From Rikenellaceae bacterium (GTDB taxonomy: Bacteria > Bacteroidota > Bacteroidia > Bacteroidales > Rikenellaceae), in the NCBI GenBank assembly GCA_902363575.1, contig CABJAJ010000003.1:1-64000 (forward strand): a stretch of 64,000 nt of DNA, given 5' to 3'. Under the pieces are notes generated by a model, which worked only from the letters and a program-made list of their open reading frames with translations, made no database searches and was not told the origin of the DNA. Below, one piece after another: positions 24,544-32,742 of this stretch; the stretch's first letter is position 1; every line of letters starts with the position of its first letter. The translations under genes and the position numbers were made by a program.

Positions 24544-25506
24544 ATGTTGATCAAGTTCCTGCTCGTGGTGGCCATCGTCATCCAGACCGTTGCCACCGTT
24601 TACGCCATCCGCCTGGTGCGGACGACCAAATACAACTCGGTGTGGATTCTCTTCATGATCGGTTTCACGCTGCTCTCCGTCGAGCGGGTCATCCAGCTTG
24701 TCCGGGCCAGCGGGCAGGAGTTGCCCTACGAGGTCTTCATCTGGCTCGGCTTCATCATTTCGATCAGCCTTTCGATCGGGGTGATGTACGCGCACAAGCT
24801 CTTCAAGTACATCGACCGCCTGAACCGCCAGCGGCAGTTGCTCAACAAACGCATCCTCACGGCTGTGCTCCGCACGGAGGAGAAGTCGCGGTCGCGTTTC
24901 TCGAAGGAGCTGCACGACGGCCTGGGGCCGCTGCTCTCGTCGGCCAAGATGTCGCTGTCGGCCCTCGCGGGTGAGCGGCGCGAGGAGGAGCGGGGCGAGA
25001 TCATCGCCAACACGACCTATGTGATCGACGAGGCGATCCGTTCGCTGCGGGAGATATCGAACAACCTTTCGCCCCATGTGCTCAACGACTTCGGGCTCGC
25101 CCGCGGGGTGCAGAACTTCGTCAATAAAACGGTGGCCATCCATCCGCTCAGGATCCGGTTCACGACCAACCTGCGCACGGAGCGGTTCGACACGGATATC
25201 GAGGTGATCCTCTACCGGGTCATCTGCGAGCTGATTAACAATTCGCTCAAACATTCGGGCTGTTCGCAGATCAACCTATCGCTCGCCCTGCGCAGCGGGG
25301 TGCTCACGCTCGACTACTCCGACGACGGGCGCGGGTTCAATCCGCAGGCCATGCTCGACTGCGGGATGGGGCTCTCCAACATCGCTTCGCGGATCAACTC
25401 CCTGAACGGGACGTTCGACATCTCCAGCTCCAAAGACCGCGGAATGCGCGTGGGCATCCGGGTGAACACCCAGACGCCGCCGGCCGCAAAACGGGAACGG
25501 CGATGA
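24544..25506 (+). CDS. Sensor histidine kinase, NarX/DegS type (HisKA_3)
   Basis: A 320-residue membrane kinase. Two transmembrane helices are predicted (about residues 3-23 and 33-55 or 62-84) with almost no periplasmic loop, then a coiled linker, the phosphoacceptor motif FSKELHDGLGPLLSS with His124, and an HATPase_c domain with N-box CELINNSLKHS (Asn232/233) and G-box DDGRGF plus GMGLSNIASR. It should phosphorylate the response regulator coded next, whose ATG overlaps its TGA. The lack of an external sensor domain suggests intramembrane sensing, which is inference. Signal and targets unknown. Confidence 0.93.
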   Translation: MLIKFLLVVAIVIQTVATVYAIRLVRTTKYNSVWILFMIGFTLLSVERVIQLVRASGQELPYEVFIWLGFIISISLSIGVMYAHKLFKYIDRLNRQRQLLNKRILTAVLRTEEKSRSRFSKELHDGLGPLLSSAKMSLSALAGERREEERGEIIANTTYVIDEAIRSLREISNNLSPHVLNDFGLARGVQNFVNKTVAIHPLRIRFTTNLRTERFDTDIEVILYRVICELINNSLKHSGCSQINLSLALRSGVLTLDYSDDGRGFNPQAMLDCGMGLSNIASRINSLNGTFDISSSKDRGMRVGIRVNTQTPPAAKRERR

Positions 25507-26150
25507 GCGACTGCCGGATCATCCTGGTGGACGACCACACGCTCTTCAGGGGCGGACTGCGGGGGCTGCTCGACCGCTATGAGGGGTTCCGTGTCGTGGG
25601 GGAGGCGGGCAGCGGAGAGGAGCTGCTCGAACGGATTGGGGAGTGGCAGGCCGACGTGGTGTTCATGGATATCGCGATGCCCGGCATGGGGGGCGCCGAG
25701 GCCACGCAACGGCTGCTCGCCCTGCGACCCCAGTGGCGGGTCATCACGCTCTCGATGTTCGGGGACGAGCACTACTATCAGCGCATGGTCGAGGCGGGTG
25801 CCCGCGGGTTTCTGCTCAAGGATTCGCCGTTCGACGAGGTGGTCCGGGCCGTGGAGACGGTGCACGGCGGTGGCACCTATTTCAGCGAGCCGCTGCTCGG
25901 ATCGTTGACCGGCCGCATGTGCTCCTCGGAGCGGAGCGCCGGGGCCGACGAGCCCCTGTCGGCGCGCGAGACGGAGATTCTGGTATGCGTCTGCCGGGGG
26001 CTTTCCAACCAGGAGATCGCCGACAAACTCTTCATCTCCAAGCGCACGGTCGATAAGCACCGCGCCAATATCCTCGAAAAAACGGGCTGCCGGAACACCG
26101 CCAGCCTGGTGGTTTACGCCATCCGGCAGGGATTGGTCGATCTGCTCTGA
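25503..26150 (+). CDS. NarL/LuxR-family response regulator
   Basis: A 215-residue regulator: a receiver domain with the acidic pocket Asp10/Asp11, phosphoacceptor Asp56 in VVFMDIAMPG and Lys106 in FLLKDS, then a LuxR-type helix-turn-helix (LSARETEILVCVCRGLSNQEIADKLF and KRTVDKHRANILEK, about residues 148-200). It overlaps the kinase gene by 4 bp (ATGA), the usual sign of a coupled cognate pair. No target genes can be named; the neighbours on either side (surE, rubrerythrin-like gene) are candidates only by position. Confidence 0.95.
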   Translation: MSDCRIILVDDHTLFRGGLRGLLDRYEGFRVVGEAGSGEELLERIGEWQADVVFMDIAMPGMGGAEATQRLLALRPQWRVITLSMFGDEHYYQRMVEAGARGFLLKDSPFDEVVRAVETVHGGGTYFSEPLLGSLTGRMCSSERSAGADEPLSARETEILVCVCRGLSNQEIADKLFISKRTVDKHRANILEKTGCRNTASLVVYAIRQGLVDLL

Positions 26151-26196
26151 GCGCGGGATCGAAGCGCCTTCGTTGCGTCGGCGTGCCGCGTGAAAG

Positions 26197-26850
26197 TCAC
26201 AGGTACCGGACGAACTCTTCGTCGGCAGTCATGCAGAAAGGACAGTAGGGGTCGCAGTAGGCCGTGTCGAACGTATTGCCGCAATGAGGACAGACGGCAT
26301 ACCCGCGGTCGGGCGGAAAATGGCCGGCGTTGCTCTGGTAATGCTCCAGCAGGATAAGGTGCTTCAGGTCGGAGGCGGCGGTCCAGGTCAGGATCCGGGC
26401 CGCATAGCGGTTGTGTTTCTCCATCGCGCGGCGGATCATCTCCCCTGCCTCCCGGTCGTGCAGCTGCCGTTCGACGACGATGGCGCGGGCGACTTGCCGG
26501 GCAGTGGTGCCGGTGGTGTCCGCCGTGCGGCGCAGCGAGGGGGTGTACTGTCCGCCCAGCAGCCGCAGGGCCTCCGCGCAGTTGGCCTCGTGTATCCGCT
26601 CGGAGGCGGCCAACGCCTGGAACAGACACATCGCGTTGGCTTTCTTTTCGCGGCGGGCGGTGGCTGCGTAGGCGTCGTAAAGCGACGCTTTGGCGCTCTT
26701 GATGCGGCAGCATTGTTCGAGGTCATCGATATTTTCGGCCCAGACCGAGACCTTGGCGGGGCCGTCATCGCGCGAGGCGCGGCTGAACACCCAGCCCAGC
26801 GCGGCTGCGGCGATCAGCACGCAGAAGATGAATAAAAGACGCAGCCTCAT
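26197..26850 (-). CDS. Membrane-anchored rubrerythrin-like protein with C-terminal zinc ribbon
   Basis: A 217-residue protein with an N-terminal transmembrane anchor (LRLLFIFCVLIAAAALGWVF), a helical region with ferritin/rubrerythrin-like Glu-x-x-His patterns (AASERIHEANC near 93-98; HLILLEHYQS near 175), and a C-terminal ribbon with two CPxC knuckles, CPHC and CPFC, the rubredoxin-like iron or zinc site. That order (helical bundle, then rubredoxin-like domain) is the rubrerythrin layout, but carboxylate ligands are poorly conserved, so peroxidase activity is doubtful. The start is the ATG at 26850, not the upstream ATG at 26886, because MRLRLL gives a proper anchor. Convergent with the response regulator. 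Confidence 0.65.
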   Translation of the reverse strand: MRLRLLFIFCVLIAAAALGWVFSRASRDDGPAKVSVWAENIDDLEQCCRIKSAKASLYDAYAATARREKKANAMCLFQALAASERIHEANCAEALRLLGGQYTPSLRRTADTTGTTARQVARAIVVERQLHDREAGEMIRRAMEKHNRYAARILTWTAASDLKHLILLEHYQSNAGHFPPDRGYAVCPHCGNTFDTAYCDPYCPFCMTADEEFVRYL

Positions 26851-26946
26851 GGTTTTTGCTCGTTCGGACAGCGGTGTGGGTCGCATTTATTATGCCATGC
26901 ACGCGGGTTAATTTCTGGCTGCACGTATAAATTTCCCGGCTTTTCT

Positions 26947-26976
26947 TTGGAATTATAATCCGATTTGCTATCTTTG
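26947..26976 (+). promoter_or_regulatory. Promoter of the lipoprotein at 27024
   Basis: TTG at 26947-26949, 19 bp, TATCTTTG at 26969-26976: a full consensus match. The leader would be about 40 nt. Confidence 0.75.
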
Positions 26977-27023
26977 CGAAGATTAAACCCTGGCCCTGTC
27001 GGTCAGGCAATGAATACGGAATT

Positions 27024-27530
27024 ATGAAAGGAATGATTAAAATTTTGGCGATGGCCTGCTTCGCGCTTGCACTCACCAGTTGCGGCGGTTCCGACAATGG
27101 CGGCAAAGAGGAGCCTCCCGTGCCCCCTGTTACGGGCGATGGAATCCCGGGTTGTTGGAAACTGACTTCGTGGCAGCCCGCAACGATTTTCAACAAGGAG
27201 GTCTATATTCAGTTCGTAGGGGGCGGTTCGGACGACAACGTCGGTACGTTCGTGCTGTATCAGAACGTCTCTTCGGTCGGAATGGAGAAGCTCGAGGGTT
27301 CGTATCGGTACGACGCGAATACGCAGGTGATGACCGGCTCCTATACCGGCGACATTGCATGGACCTATCCGTCCTACACGATTTCGGGCGACCTGAAATC
27401 GACGATGGTGTGGACCGCCGTAGACAATACGACCGATGTTTCGACCTATACCCGCATCGAAAAGATTCCGGACGACGTGATCAACGAGACGCGCGCGACG
27501 GTAGCTTCTTCGGGTATTCGTTACCTGTAA
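27024..27530 (+). CDS. Small lipoprotein, lipocalin-like
   Basis: A 168-residue lipoprotein with lipobox ALTSC (Cys20) followed by a Gly/Pro/Glu linker, then a beta-rich domain starting IPGCWKLTSWQP. The GxW-LxS motif at the start of the domain and the evenly spaced strands resemble the lipocalin-like domains common in Bacteroidota lipoproteins. No catalytic or binding residues can be named. It has its own promoter and a terminator, so it is monocistronic. Likely anchored to the outer membrane. Confidence 0.75.
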   Translation: MKGMIKILAMACFALALTSCGGSDNGGKEEPPVPPVTGDGIPGCWKLTSWQPATIFNKEVYIQFVGGGSDDNVGTFVLYQNVSSVGMEKLEGSYRYDANTQVMTGSYTGDIAWTYPSYTISGDLKSTMVWTAVDNTTDVSTYTRIEKIPDDVINETRATVASSGIRYL

Positions 27531-27554
27531 TCGACATCGCCAGACAGAAATCAG

Positions 27555-27575
27555 GCCCCGGAAAACCTCCGGGGC
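27555..27575 (+). terminator. Terminator after the 27024 lipoprotein
   Basis: GCCCCGGA and TCCGGGGC arms with a five-base loop, then TTGTTT; 25 bp after the stop. Confidence 0.75.
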
Positions 27576-27606
27576 TTGTTTCGTGCTTTGCTTTTGCCGA
27601 ACGTAA

Positions 27607-27638
27607 AACGCCCGCCGCATGGATCTGCGGCGGGCGTT
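27607..27638 (-). terminator. Terminator after pgi
   Basis: Two perfectly complementary 13-base arms (27607-27619 and 27626-27638), GC-rich, 31 bp after the pgi stop on the minus strand and followed there by TTTTACG. Confidence 0.75.
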
Positions 27639-27668
27639 GCGTTCAAGGATACCCCTCTTGTCCGTAGG

Positions 27669-29003
27669 CTATCCGATGCGTTCCCGGATAGCGCGGGACG
27701 CCTCTTCGTATCCCGGTTTGTCGAGCAGGGCGAACATGTTTTTCTTGTAGGCCTCCACGCCGGGCTGGTCGAAGGGATTGACCCCCAGCAGGTAGCCGCT
27801 GATGCCGCACGCCTTTTCAAAGAAATAGACCAGCGCGCCGAGCGAGCGGGCGTCCACGCGCGGAATCTCGATCCGCAGGTTGGGCACGCCCCCGTCCGCA
27901 TGGGCGAGCTGCACGCCCAGTTCCGCCATGCGATTGACTTCCGACAGCCGCTTCCCGGCGAGGTAATTCAGCCCGTCGAGGTTCTCCTCGTCGGCGCCGA
28001 TGCGCAGTTCGCGGTCGGGGGAGGCGACCGACACAATCGTCTCGAAAAGCGTTCGTTCGCCCTCCTGGATGTATTGTCCCATCGAATGGAGGTCAGCCGT
28101 GAGGGTCACGCTGGCGGGGAAAATGCCCCGGCCCTGCTTGCCTTCGCTCTCGCCGTAGAGCTGCTTCCACCACTCGGCGAAATAGTGCAGCCGGGGTTCG
28201 TAGGAGCCCAGGATTTCGATTTTCTTGCCCGAGGCATAGAGGGCGTTGCGTACGGCGGCATAGACGGCCGAGGGATTCTCCGGAAAGGGCGTACGCTCGG
28301 AGGTCGCCCGTTCCATTTCCCGGGCCCCCGCAAGCAGCTCGCGGATATCGACCCCTGCGACGGCCAGCGGCAGCAGCCCCACCGGGGTGAGCACCGAGTA
28401 GCGGCCCCCCACATCGTCGGGAATGACGAACGTGGTGTACCCTTCGTTTGCCGCCAGCGTGCGGAGGACGCCCCGCGATTTGTCCGTGACGGCCACGATG
28501 CGTTCCGCGGCCCCCTTTTTCCCGTAACGCCGCTCGATCTCCTCCTTGACGATGCGGAATGCGACGGCCGGCTCGGTCGTCGTGCCCGACTTGGAGATGA
28601 CGATGGCGGCCAGGGTGCGGTCGCCGACCGCCTCCATCAGTGCGCCGAGGTAGTCCTCCGAAAGATTCTGCCCGGCGAAGAGGAGTTGCGTTTGCCGCTT
28701 GTCCGACCGGAGGCAGGCGAACGGATCGCCCAGCGCCTCCGTAATCGCGCGCGCTCCCAGGTAGGAGCCGCCGATGCCGATGCAGATGACCGCCTCGGCC
28801 TGCTCCCGCAGCCGGCGTGCCGTCGTCAGGATGCGGTCGATCTCCTCCCCGGGGATCGAGCCGGGAAGCCCGACCCATCCCAGGAAGTCGCTGCCCGCCC
28901 CCTTGCGGGAGTAGAGCAGTGCGTTGGCTTCGCAGGCGCGGGCCTCCATCTCCTCCGTAAGCCGAACGCCCGACTTTGAAATGTCCAGTTTGATCGTTTC
29001 CAT
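27669..29003 (-). CDS. pgi: Glucose-6-phosphate isomerase
   Basis: Interconverts glucose 6-phosphate and fructose 6-phosphate in the cytoplasm. The 444-residue protein is the short form found in Bacteroidota and Firmicutes. Diagnostic segments are CIGIGGSYLGARA (about 73-85), VISKSGTTTEPAVAF (phosphate-binding loop, about 134-148), VGGRYSVLTPVGLLPLA and, near the C-terminus, GVNPFDQPGVEAYKKNMF with the catalytic Lys. It follows gpsA after 31 bp on the same strand, so both are probably one transcript. Confidence 0.96.
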   Translation of the reverse strand: METIKLDISKSGVRLTEEMEARACEANALLYSRKGAGSDFLGWVGLPGSIPGEEIDRILTTARRLREQAEAVICIGIGGSYLGARAITEALGDPFACLRSDKRQTQLLFAGQNLSEDYLGALMEAVGDRTLAAIVISKSGTTTEPAVAFRIVKEEIERRYGKKGAAERIVAVTDKSRGVLRTLAANEGYTTFVIPDDVGGRYSVLTPVGLLPLAVAGVDIRELLAGAREMERATSERTPFPENPSAVYAAVRNALYASGKKIEILGSYEPRLHYFAEWWKQLYGESEGKQGRGIFPASVTLTADLHSMGQYIQEGERTLFETIVSVASPDRELRIGADEENLDGLNYLAGKRLSEVNRMAELGVQLAHADGGVPNLRIEIPRVDARSLGALVYFFEKACGISGYLLGVNPFDQPGVEAYKKNMFALLDKPGYEEASRAIRERIG

Positions 29004-29034
29004 AACTTAACCTATTTAACCGAATGTGTCGTTG

Positions 29035-30042
29035 CTACACCAGTTTCTCGATGAGCGCCTCCATCGCCCTGCGGACCGCGACGCCCCGGTAGAGCACGTC
29101 GTAAACCATCTCCGCAATGGGCATCTCGACCCGGTGCCGCGTGTTCACATGCCGGATGCAGTCGGCGGCGAAATACCCTTCGGCCACCATCGTCATCTCG
29201 TTCAGGGCGCTTTTGACCGTGCAGCCGTGGCCGATGAGCAGCCCCAGCCGACGGTTGCGGCTGTACACCGAGTAACAGGTCACCAGCAGGTCGCCCAGGT
29301 AGGCCGAGGCACAGGTGTTCCGTTCGGCGGGATGGCTCTCGCTCAGGTAGCGGTCCATTTCGCGGGCGCTGTTGGAGATAAGAACTGCCAGGAAGTTATC
29401 TCCGTAACCCAGCCCGACGGCCATACCGACGGCCATCGCGTAGATGTTTTTCAGTACGGTGGCATATTCCACGCCGTAGAGGTCGGTGGAGTAGGAAAGT
29501 TTGATGTAGGGGGTCGAAAGTTTTTCCCCGATGCGACGGGCGTTCTTGAGGTCGGTGCTCACCACCGTCAGGTAGGAGAGCCGCTCGAGGGCGACCTCCT
29601 CCGCATGGGAGGGGCCGGTGACGATCCCCAGCCGGTCATAAGGCAGGTCGTAGCGGGTGTGGAGGTATTCGACGATGGTGGTGTAGTCGTCTGGCACGAT
29701 GCCCTTGATGGCCGATATGACGAATTTGCCGTCGAAAGAGGCCGTGAGGGGTTCGAGAAATTTCTTGAGATAGGCCGAGGGGGTGGCCAGGATGAGGATG
29801 TCGGCTTCGCGGATCACCTCGTTCAGATCGCCCGAGGGGGCGATGCGCGAGGGGTCGAACTCCGCGTCGCGCAGGTAGCGGGGGTTGCGCCCCCGGGTGC
29901 GGAGCGACTCCAGCACCTCCGGATTGCGGACGTACCAGCCCACGCGCGATTCGTTTTCGCAGAGCACCTTGACGATGGCCGTAGCCCAGCTGCCGTGGCC
30001 GATGACCGCGCAGCGGGCACCTTTTCCGATCGTATATTCCAT
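29035..30042 (-). CDS. gpsA: Glycerol-3-phosphate dehydrogenase [NAD(P)+]
   Basis: Reduces dihydroxyacetone phosphate to sn-glycerol 3-phosphate for phospholipid synthesis. The 335-residue protein has the dinucleotide motif AVIGHGSWATAIVKVL (a variant of GxGxxG), the SAIKGI segment with the active-site Lys, GPSHAEEV, and LKNIYAMAVGMAVGLGYGDN, all typical of GpsA. It is followed by pgi, a common Bacteroidales pair (in many relatives lysS is also adjacent; it is not here). A TACTTTTG box at 30068-30075 on the minus strand is its probable promoter, with a leader of about 20 nt. Confidence 0.95.
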   Translation of the reverse strand: MEYTIGKGARCAVIGHGSWATAIVKVLCENESRVGWYVRNPEVLESLRTRGRNPRYLRDAEFDPSRIAPSGDLNEVIREADILILATPSAYLKKFLEPLTASFDGKFVISAIKGIVPDDYTTIVEYLHTRYDLPYDRLGIVTGPSHAEEVALERLSYLTVVSTDLKNARRIGEKLSTPYIKLSYSTDLYGVEYATVLKNIYAMAVGMAVGLGYGDNFLAVLISNSAREMDRYLSESHPAERNTCASAYLGDLLVTCYSVYSRNRRLGLLIGHGCTVKSALNEMTMVAEGYFAADCIRHVNTRHRVEMPIAEMVYDVLYRGVAVRRAMEALIEKLV

Positions 30043-30067
30043 GTTTGCAGGTCGTAATTTATTCTTG

Positions 30068-30129
30068 CAAAAGTATATAAAAAAACTTAAAAGAAATACG
30101 CTTTATCTTCTATCTTTTTTCTACCTTTG
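30068..30129. promoter_or_regulatory. Divergent -7 type boxes, gpsA / mreB
   Basis: TACTTTTG on the minus strand at 30068-30075 faces gpsA, and TACCTTTG on the plus strand at 30122-30129 faces mreB. The space between is very AT-rich. mreB then has a leader of about 110 nt with a hairpin at 30144-30176 (CGGAA/TTCCG, CG/CG, CCCT/AGGG). Confidence 0.55.
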
Positions 30130-30245
30130 TACGTATTATGCCGCGGAAACGTTCCCTCTATGGACAGGGCGTTCCGATCGGGTAACGATAGATTTGGTTC
30201 ACAACGTTTTATACCCCTCAAAAAAAGAAAAACAGAAACGACGAT

Positions 30246-31265
30246 ATGGGACTTTTTTCATTGACACAGGAGCTCGCGATCGACCTGGGAACGGCCAACA
30301 CCCTTATCATTTATAACGGGAAGGTGGTGGTTGACGAACCCTCGATCGTGGCGCTCGACGTCCACTCGGGAAAGCTGGTCGCCATCGGGCAGCAGGCGCG
30401 TCAGATGCACGAGAAAACCAATCCCAACATCAAGACCATCCGCCCGCTCAAGGACGGCGTGATCGCCGACTTCAACGCTACGGAGCTGATGCTGCGCGGG
30501 ATGATCAAGAAGGTCAAGACCACGGGCAGCCTGTTCGCCCCTTCCCTGCGCATGGTGATCTGCATCCCGTCGGGCTCCACGAACGTCGAGATCCGCGCCG
30601 TGCGCGACTCGGCCGAGCACGCCGGAGGCCGCGAGGTCTATATGATCTACGAGCCGATGGCCGCCGCGCTGGGCGCGGGGCTCGACGTGGAGGCTCCCGA
30701 AGGCAACATGGTCATCGACATCGGCGGCGGCACCTCCGAGATGGCCTGCATCTCGCTGGGCGGTATCGTCTGCTCGGAGTCGATCAACGTTGCGGGCGAC
30801 GTCTTCACCAACGACATCCAGAGCTACGTGCGCCAGCAGCATAACATCCGTATCGGCGAACGCACGGCCGAAGCGATCAAATGCTCGATCGGCGCTGCGG
30901 TTTCCGATCTGGAGGAGGAGCCCGAGGATTACGTGGTCACAGGCCCCAACATGCTCACGGCCCTGCCCCAGACCGTCTCGCTCAGTTACAGCGAAATCGC
31001 CTATGCGCTCGAAAAATCGCTGGTCAAGTTGGACGCCGCCCTGATGAAGGTGCTCGAGACGATGCCGCCCGAGCTCTATGCCGACATCGTGAAGAACGGC
31101 ATCTACCTGGCCGGCGGCGGCGCCCTGATTAAGGGTCTCGACCGGCGGCTCAACGAAAAGACGGGCATCCCGTTCCATATCGCCGAGGATCCGCTCCGGG
31201 CCATCGCCCGCGGAACGGGCATCGCCCTGAAGAACATCAACCGTTTTTCGTTCCTGATGAAATAA
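30246..31265 (+). CDS. mreB: Rod shape-determining protein MreB
   Basis: Bacterial actin that organises lateral wall synthesis below the inner membrane, 339 residues. The actin-fold motifs are plain: phosphate 1 LAIDLGTANTLI (10-21), phosphate 2 VIDIGGGTSEMA (about 159-170) and adenosine motif LAGGGALIKGL (about 290-300). The N-terminal MGLFSLTQ is the amphipathic membrane contact. It leads the mreB-mreC-mreD-mrdA-rodA operon, which continues to 36003 with overlaps. Confidence 0.97.
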   Translation: MGLFSLTQELAIDLGTANTLIIYNGKVVVDEPSIVALDVHSGKLVAIGQQARQMHEKTNPNIKTIRPLKDGVIADFNATELMLRGMIKKVKTTGSLFAPSLRMVICIPSGSTNVEIRAVRDSAEHAGGREVYMIYEPMAAALGAGLDVEAPEGNMVIDIGGGTSEMACISLGGIVCSESINVAGDVFTNDIQSYVRQQHNIRIGERTAEAIKCSIGAAVSDLEEEPEDYVVTGPNMLTALPQTVSLSYSEIAYALEKSLVKLDAALMKVLETMPPELYADIVKNGIYLAGGGALIKGLDRRLNEKTGIPFHIAEDPLRAIARGTGIALKNINRFSFLMK

Positions 31266-31375
31266 GCCGTGTCGCGCCGCAAGCACGAATAGCCAGGGCC
31301 CTGCGGCCGTGGCTATTTGCGGATCGGAAAAGTCCTGCGGCCGCCGACCGACCCGACTCTCGCCCGCCGAAGTAA

Positions 31376-32221
31376 ATGAACAAACTGATCGAATTCATCC
31401 GCAGCATCTATGTGGTCCTGCTCTTCGTGGTACTGGAGGCGGGGGCGCTGAGCTATTACGCCCACGCCACGCTCTACACCCAGGCCAAGCTGCTCGCCCG
31501 CTCGAACCGGGTGGCGGGAGGCGTGCAGGGCGCTCTGACGCAGGCCGGGCATTACTTCTCGCTGGGACGCGAAAACCGCCTGCTCACCGCACGCGTGGCC
31601 GCGCTCGAAGAGGAGCTCGCCGGCTACCGGGCCTTGCGGGAGGATTCGCTACAGCGGGTCTATACGCAAGGCGATAACCGGGGCAAATACCGTTTCACCA
31701 CCGCCCGCGTGCGCTCCAACACGATCAACCGAAACCATAACTTTATCGTGCTGGATCGGGGAAAGGCCGACGGCGTAGTCAAGGATATGGCCGTGCTCAC
31801 CCCCGACGGGGTGATGGCGGGCTATGTGGTGGAGGTTACGGAGCGGTATGCGGTGGCCGTCTCGATCCTCAACACCGCCTTCCGCGCCAGCGGCAAGCTC
31901 GCGGGGGACGACTACTTCGGTTCGATCTACTGGAACGGCGGCGACCGCTACCACGTGCAGATGAACGAACTCTCGAAGTACGCCGACATCCATGTGGGCG
32001 ACGAGGTCGTCTCGACGGGCTTCTCGCAATTCTTTCCGGCCGACGTGCTCATCGGTCGGGTCGAAAGCTTCGCGCTCACCGAAACCCGCACGGCCTATGA
32101 GGTGGAAATCCGCCTTGCGGCCGATATCTCGGCGCTCGCTGACGTGATCCTCGTGCACAACGAGGATCTGGAGGAGGTGCGCAAATTGGAATCCAACGTT
32201 CAACGCCGTTACCGCCGATAG
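31376..32221 (+). CDS. mreC: Rod shape-determining protein MreC
   Basis: A 281-residue bitopic protein: transmembrane helix at about residues 9-30, a coiled coil at about 55-85 (ENRLLTARVAALEEELAGY), then the periplasmic beta domains with the conserved FIVLDRGKADGVVKDMAVLTP and DVLIGRVESF segments. MreC activates the PBP2-RodA synthase from the periplasmic side. It follows mreB after 110 bp, which holds no other gene, and is 2 bp from mreD. Confidence 0.93.
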   Translation: MNKLIEFIRSIYVVLLFVVLEAGALSYYAHATLYTQAKLLARSNRVAGGVQGALTQAGHYFSLGRENRLLTARVAALEEELAGYRALREDSLQRVYTQGDNRGKYRFTTARVRSNTINRNHNFIVLDRGKADGVVKDMAVLTPDGVMAGYVVEVTERYAVAVSILNTAFRASGKLAGDDYFGSIYWNGGDRYHVQMNELSKYADIHVGDEVVSTGFSQFFPADVLIGRVESFALTETRTAYEVEIRLAADISALADVILVHNEDLEEVRKLESNVQRRYRR

Positions 32222-32223
32222 CC

Positions 32224-32742
32224 ATGCACCGCACGTTTCCCTATATCCTGCTGTTCGCCGTGGCGGTGATGTTGCAGCTCTTCCTCTTCAATAACCTCAC
32301 TCTGAGCGTTTATTTCAACCCGCTCGTGTACGTCGTGTTCCTGGCTCTGCTTCCGATGGAGACCCCTCCGGCGGTCGTGCTGCTGGCGGGGCTGGCCATG
32401 GGGGTTACGATGGACTGGACGATGGGAGCCGCGGGGATCAACACCGCGGCGACGCTCCCGGTGGCGATGATGCGTCTGAGGCTGTTGCAGGCCATCGGCG
32501 GACGCGAGAACATCCGGCTCGGGGGCGTCCCCTCGCCGATGCGTCTGGGGGCGGGCAACTTCCTGCGCTACCTTATGGTGCTCGTGGCGGCGCAACACCT
32601 GATTTTCTTCCTGCTCGAGTCGCTCTCCTGGCAGCAGATGGGACATACGCTTCTGCGCTTCGCGGTGAGCAGCACGGTGGCCGTGGCTTTCGTCTGGCTC
32701 CTGGCGCGGCTCTTCACCGCCAAACTCTCGGTACGGGTATGA
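32224..32742 (+). CDS. mreD: Rod shape-determining protein MreD
   Basis: A 172-residue integral membrane protein with about five to six helices, no large soluble domain. Sequence conservation is low in this family; identification rests on size, helix pattern (for example LLFAVAVMLQLFLFNNLTLS and LAGLAMGVTMDWTMG) and position between mreC and mrdA. Its TGA overlaps the mrdA ATG (ATGA), indicating translational coupling. Confidence 0.88.
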   Translation: MHRTFPYILLFAVAVMLQLFLFNNLTLSVYFNPLVYVVFLALLPMETPPAVVLLAGLAMGVTMDWTMGAAGINTAATLPVAMMRLRLLQAIGGRENIRLGGVPSPMRLGAGNFLRYLMVLVAAQHLIFFLLESLSWQQMGHTLLRFAVSSTVAVAFVWLLARLFTAKLSVRV

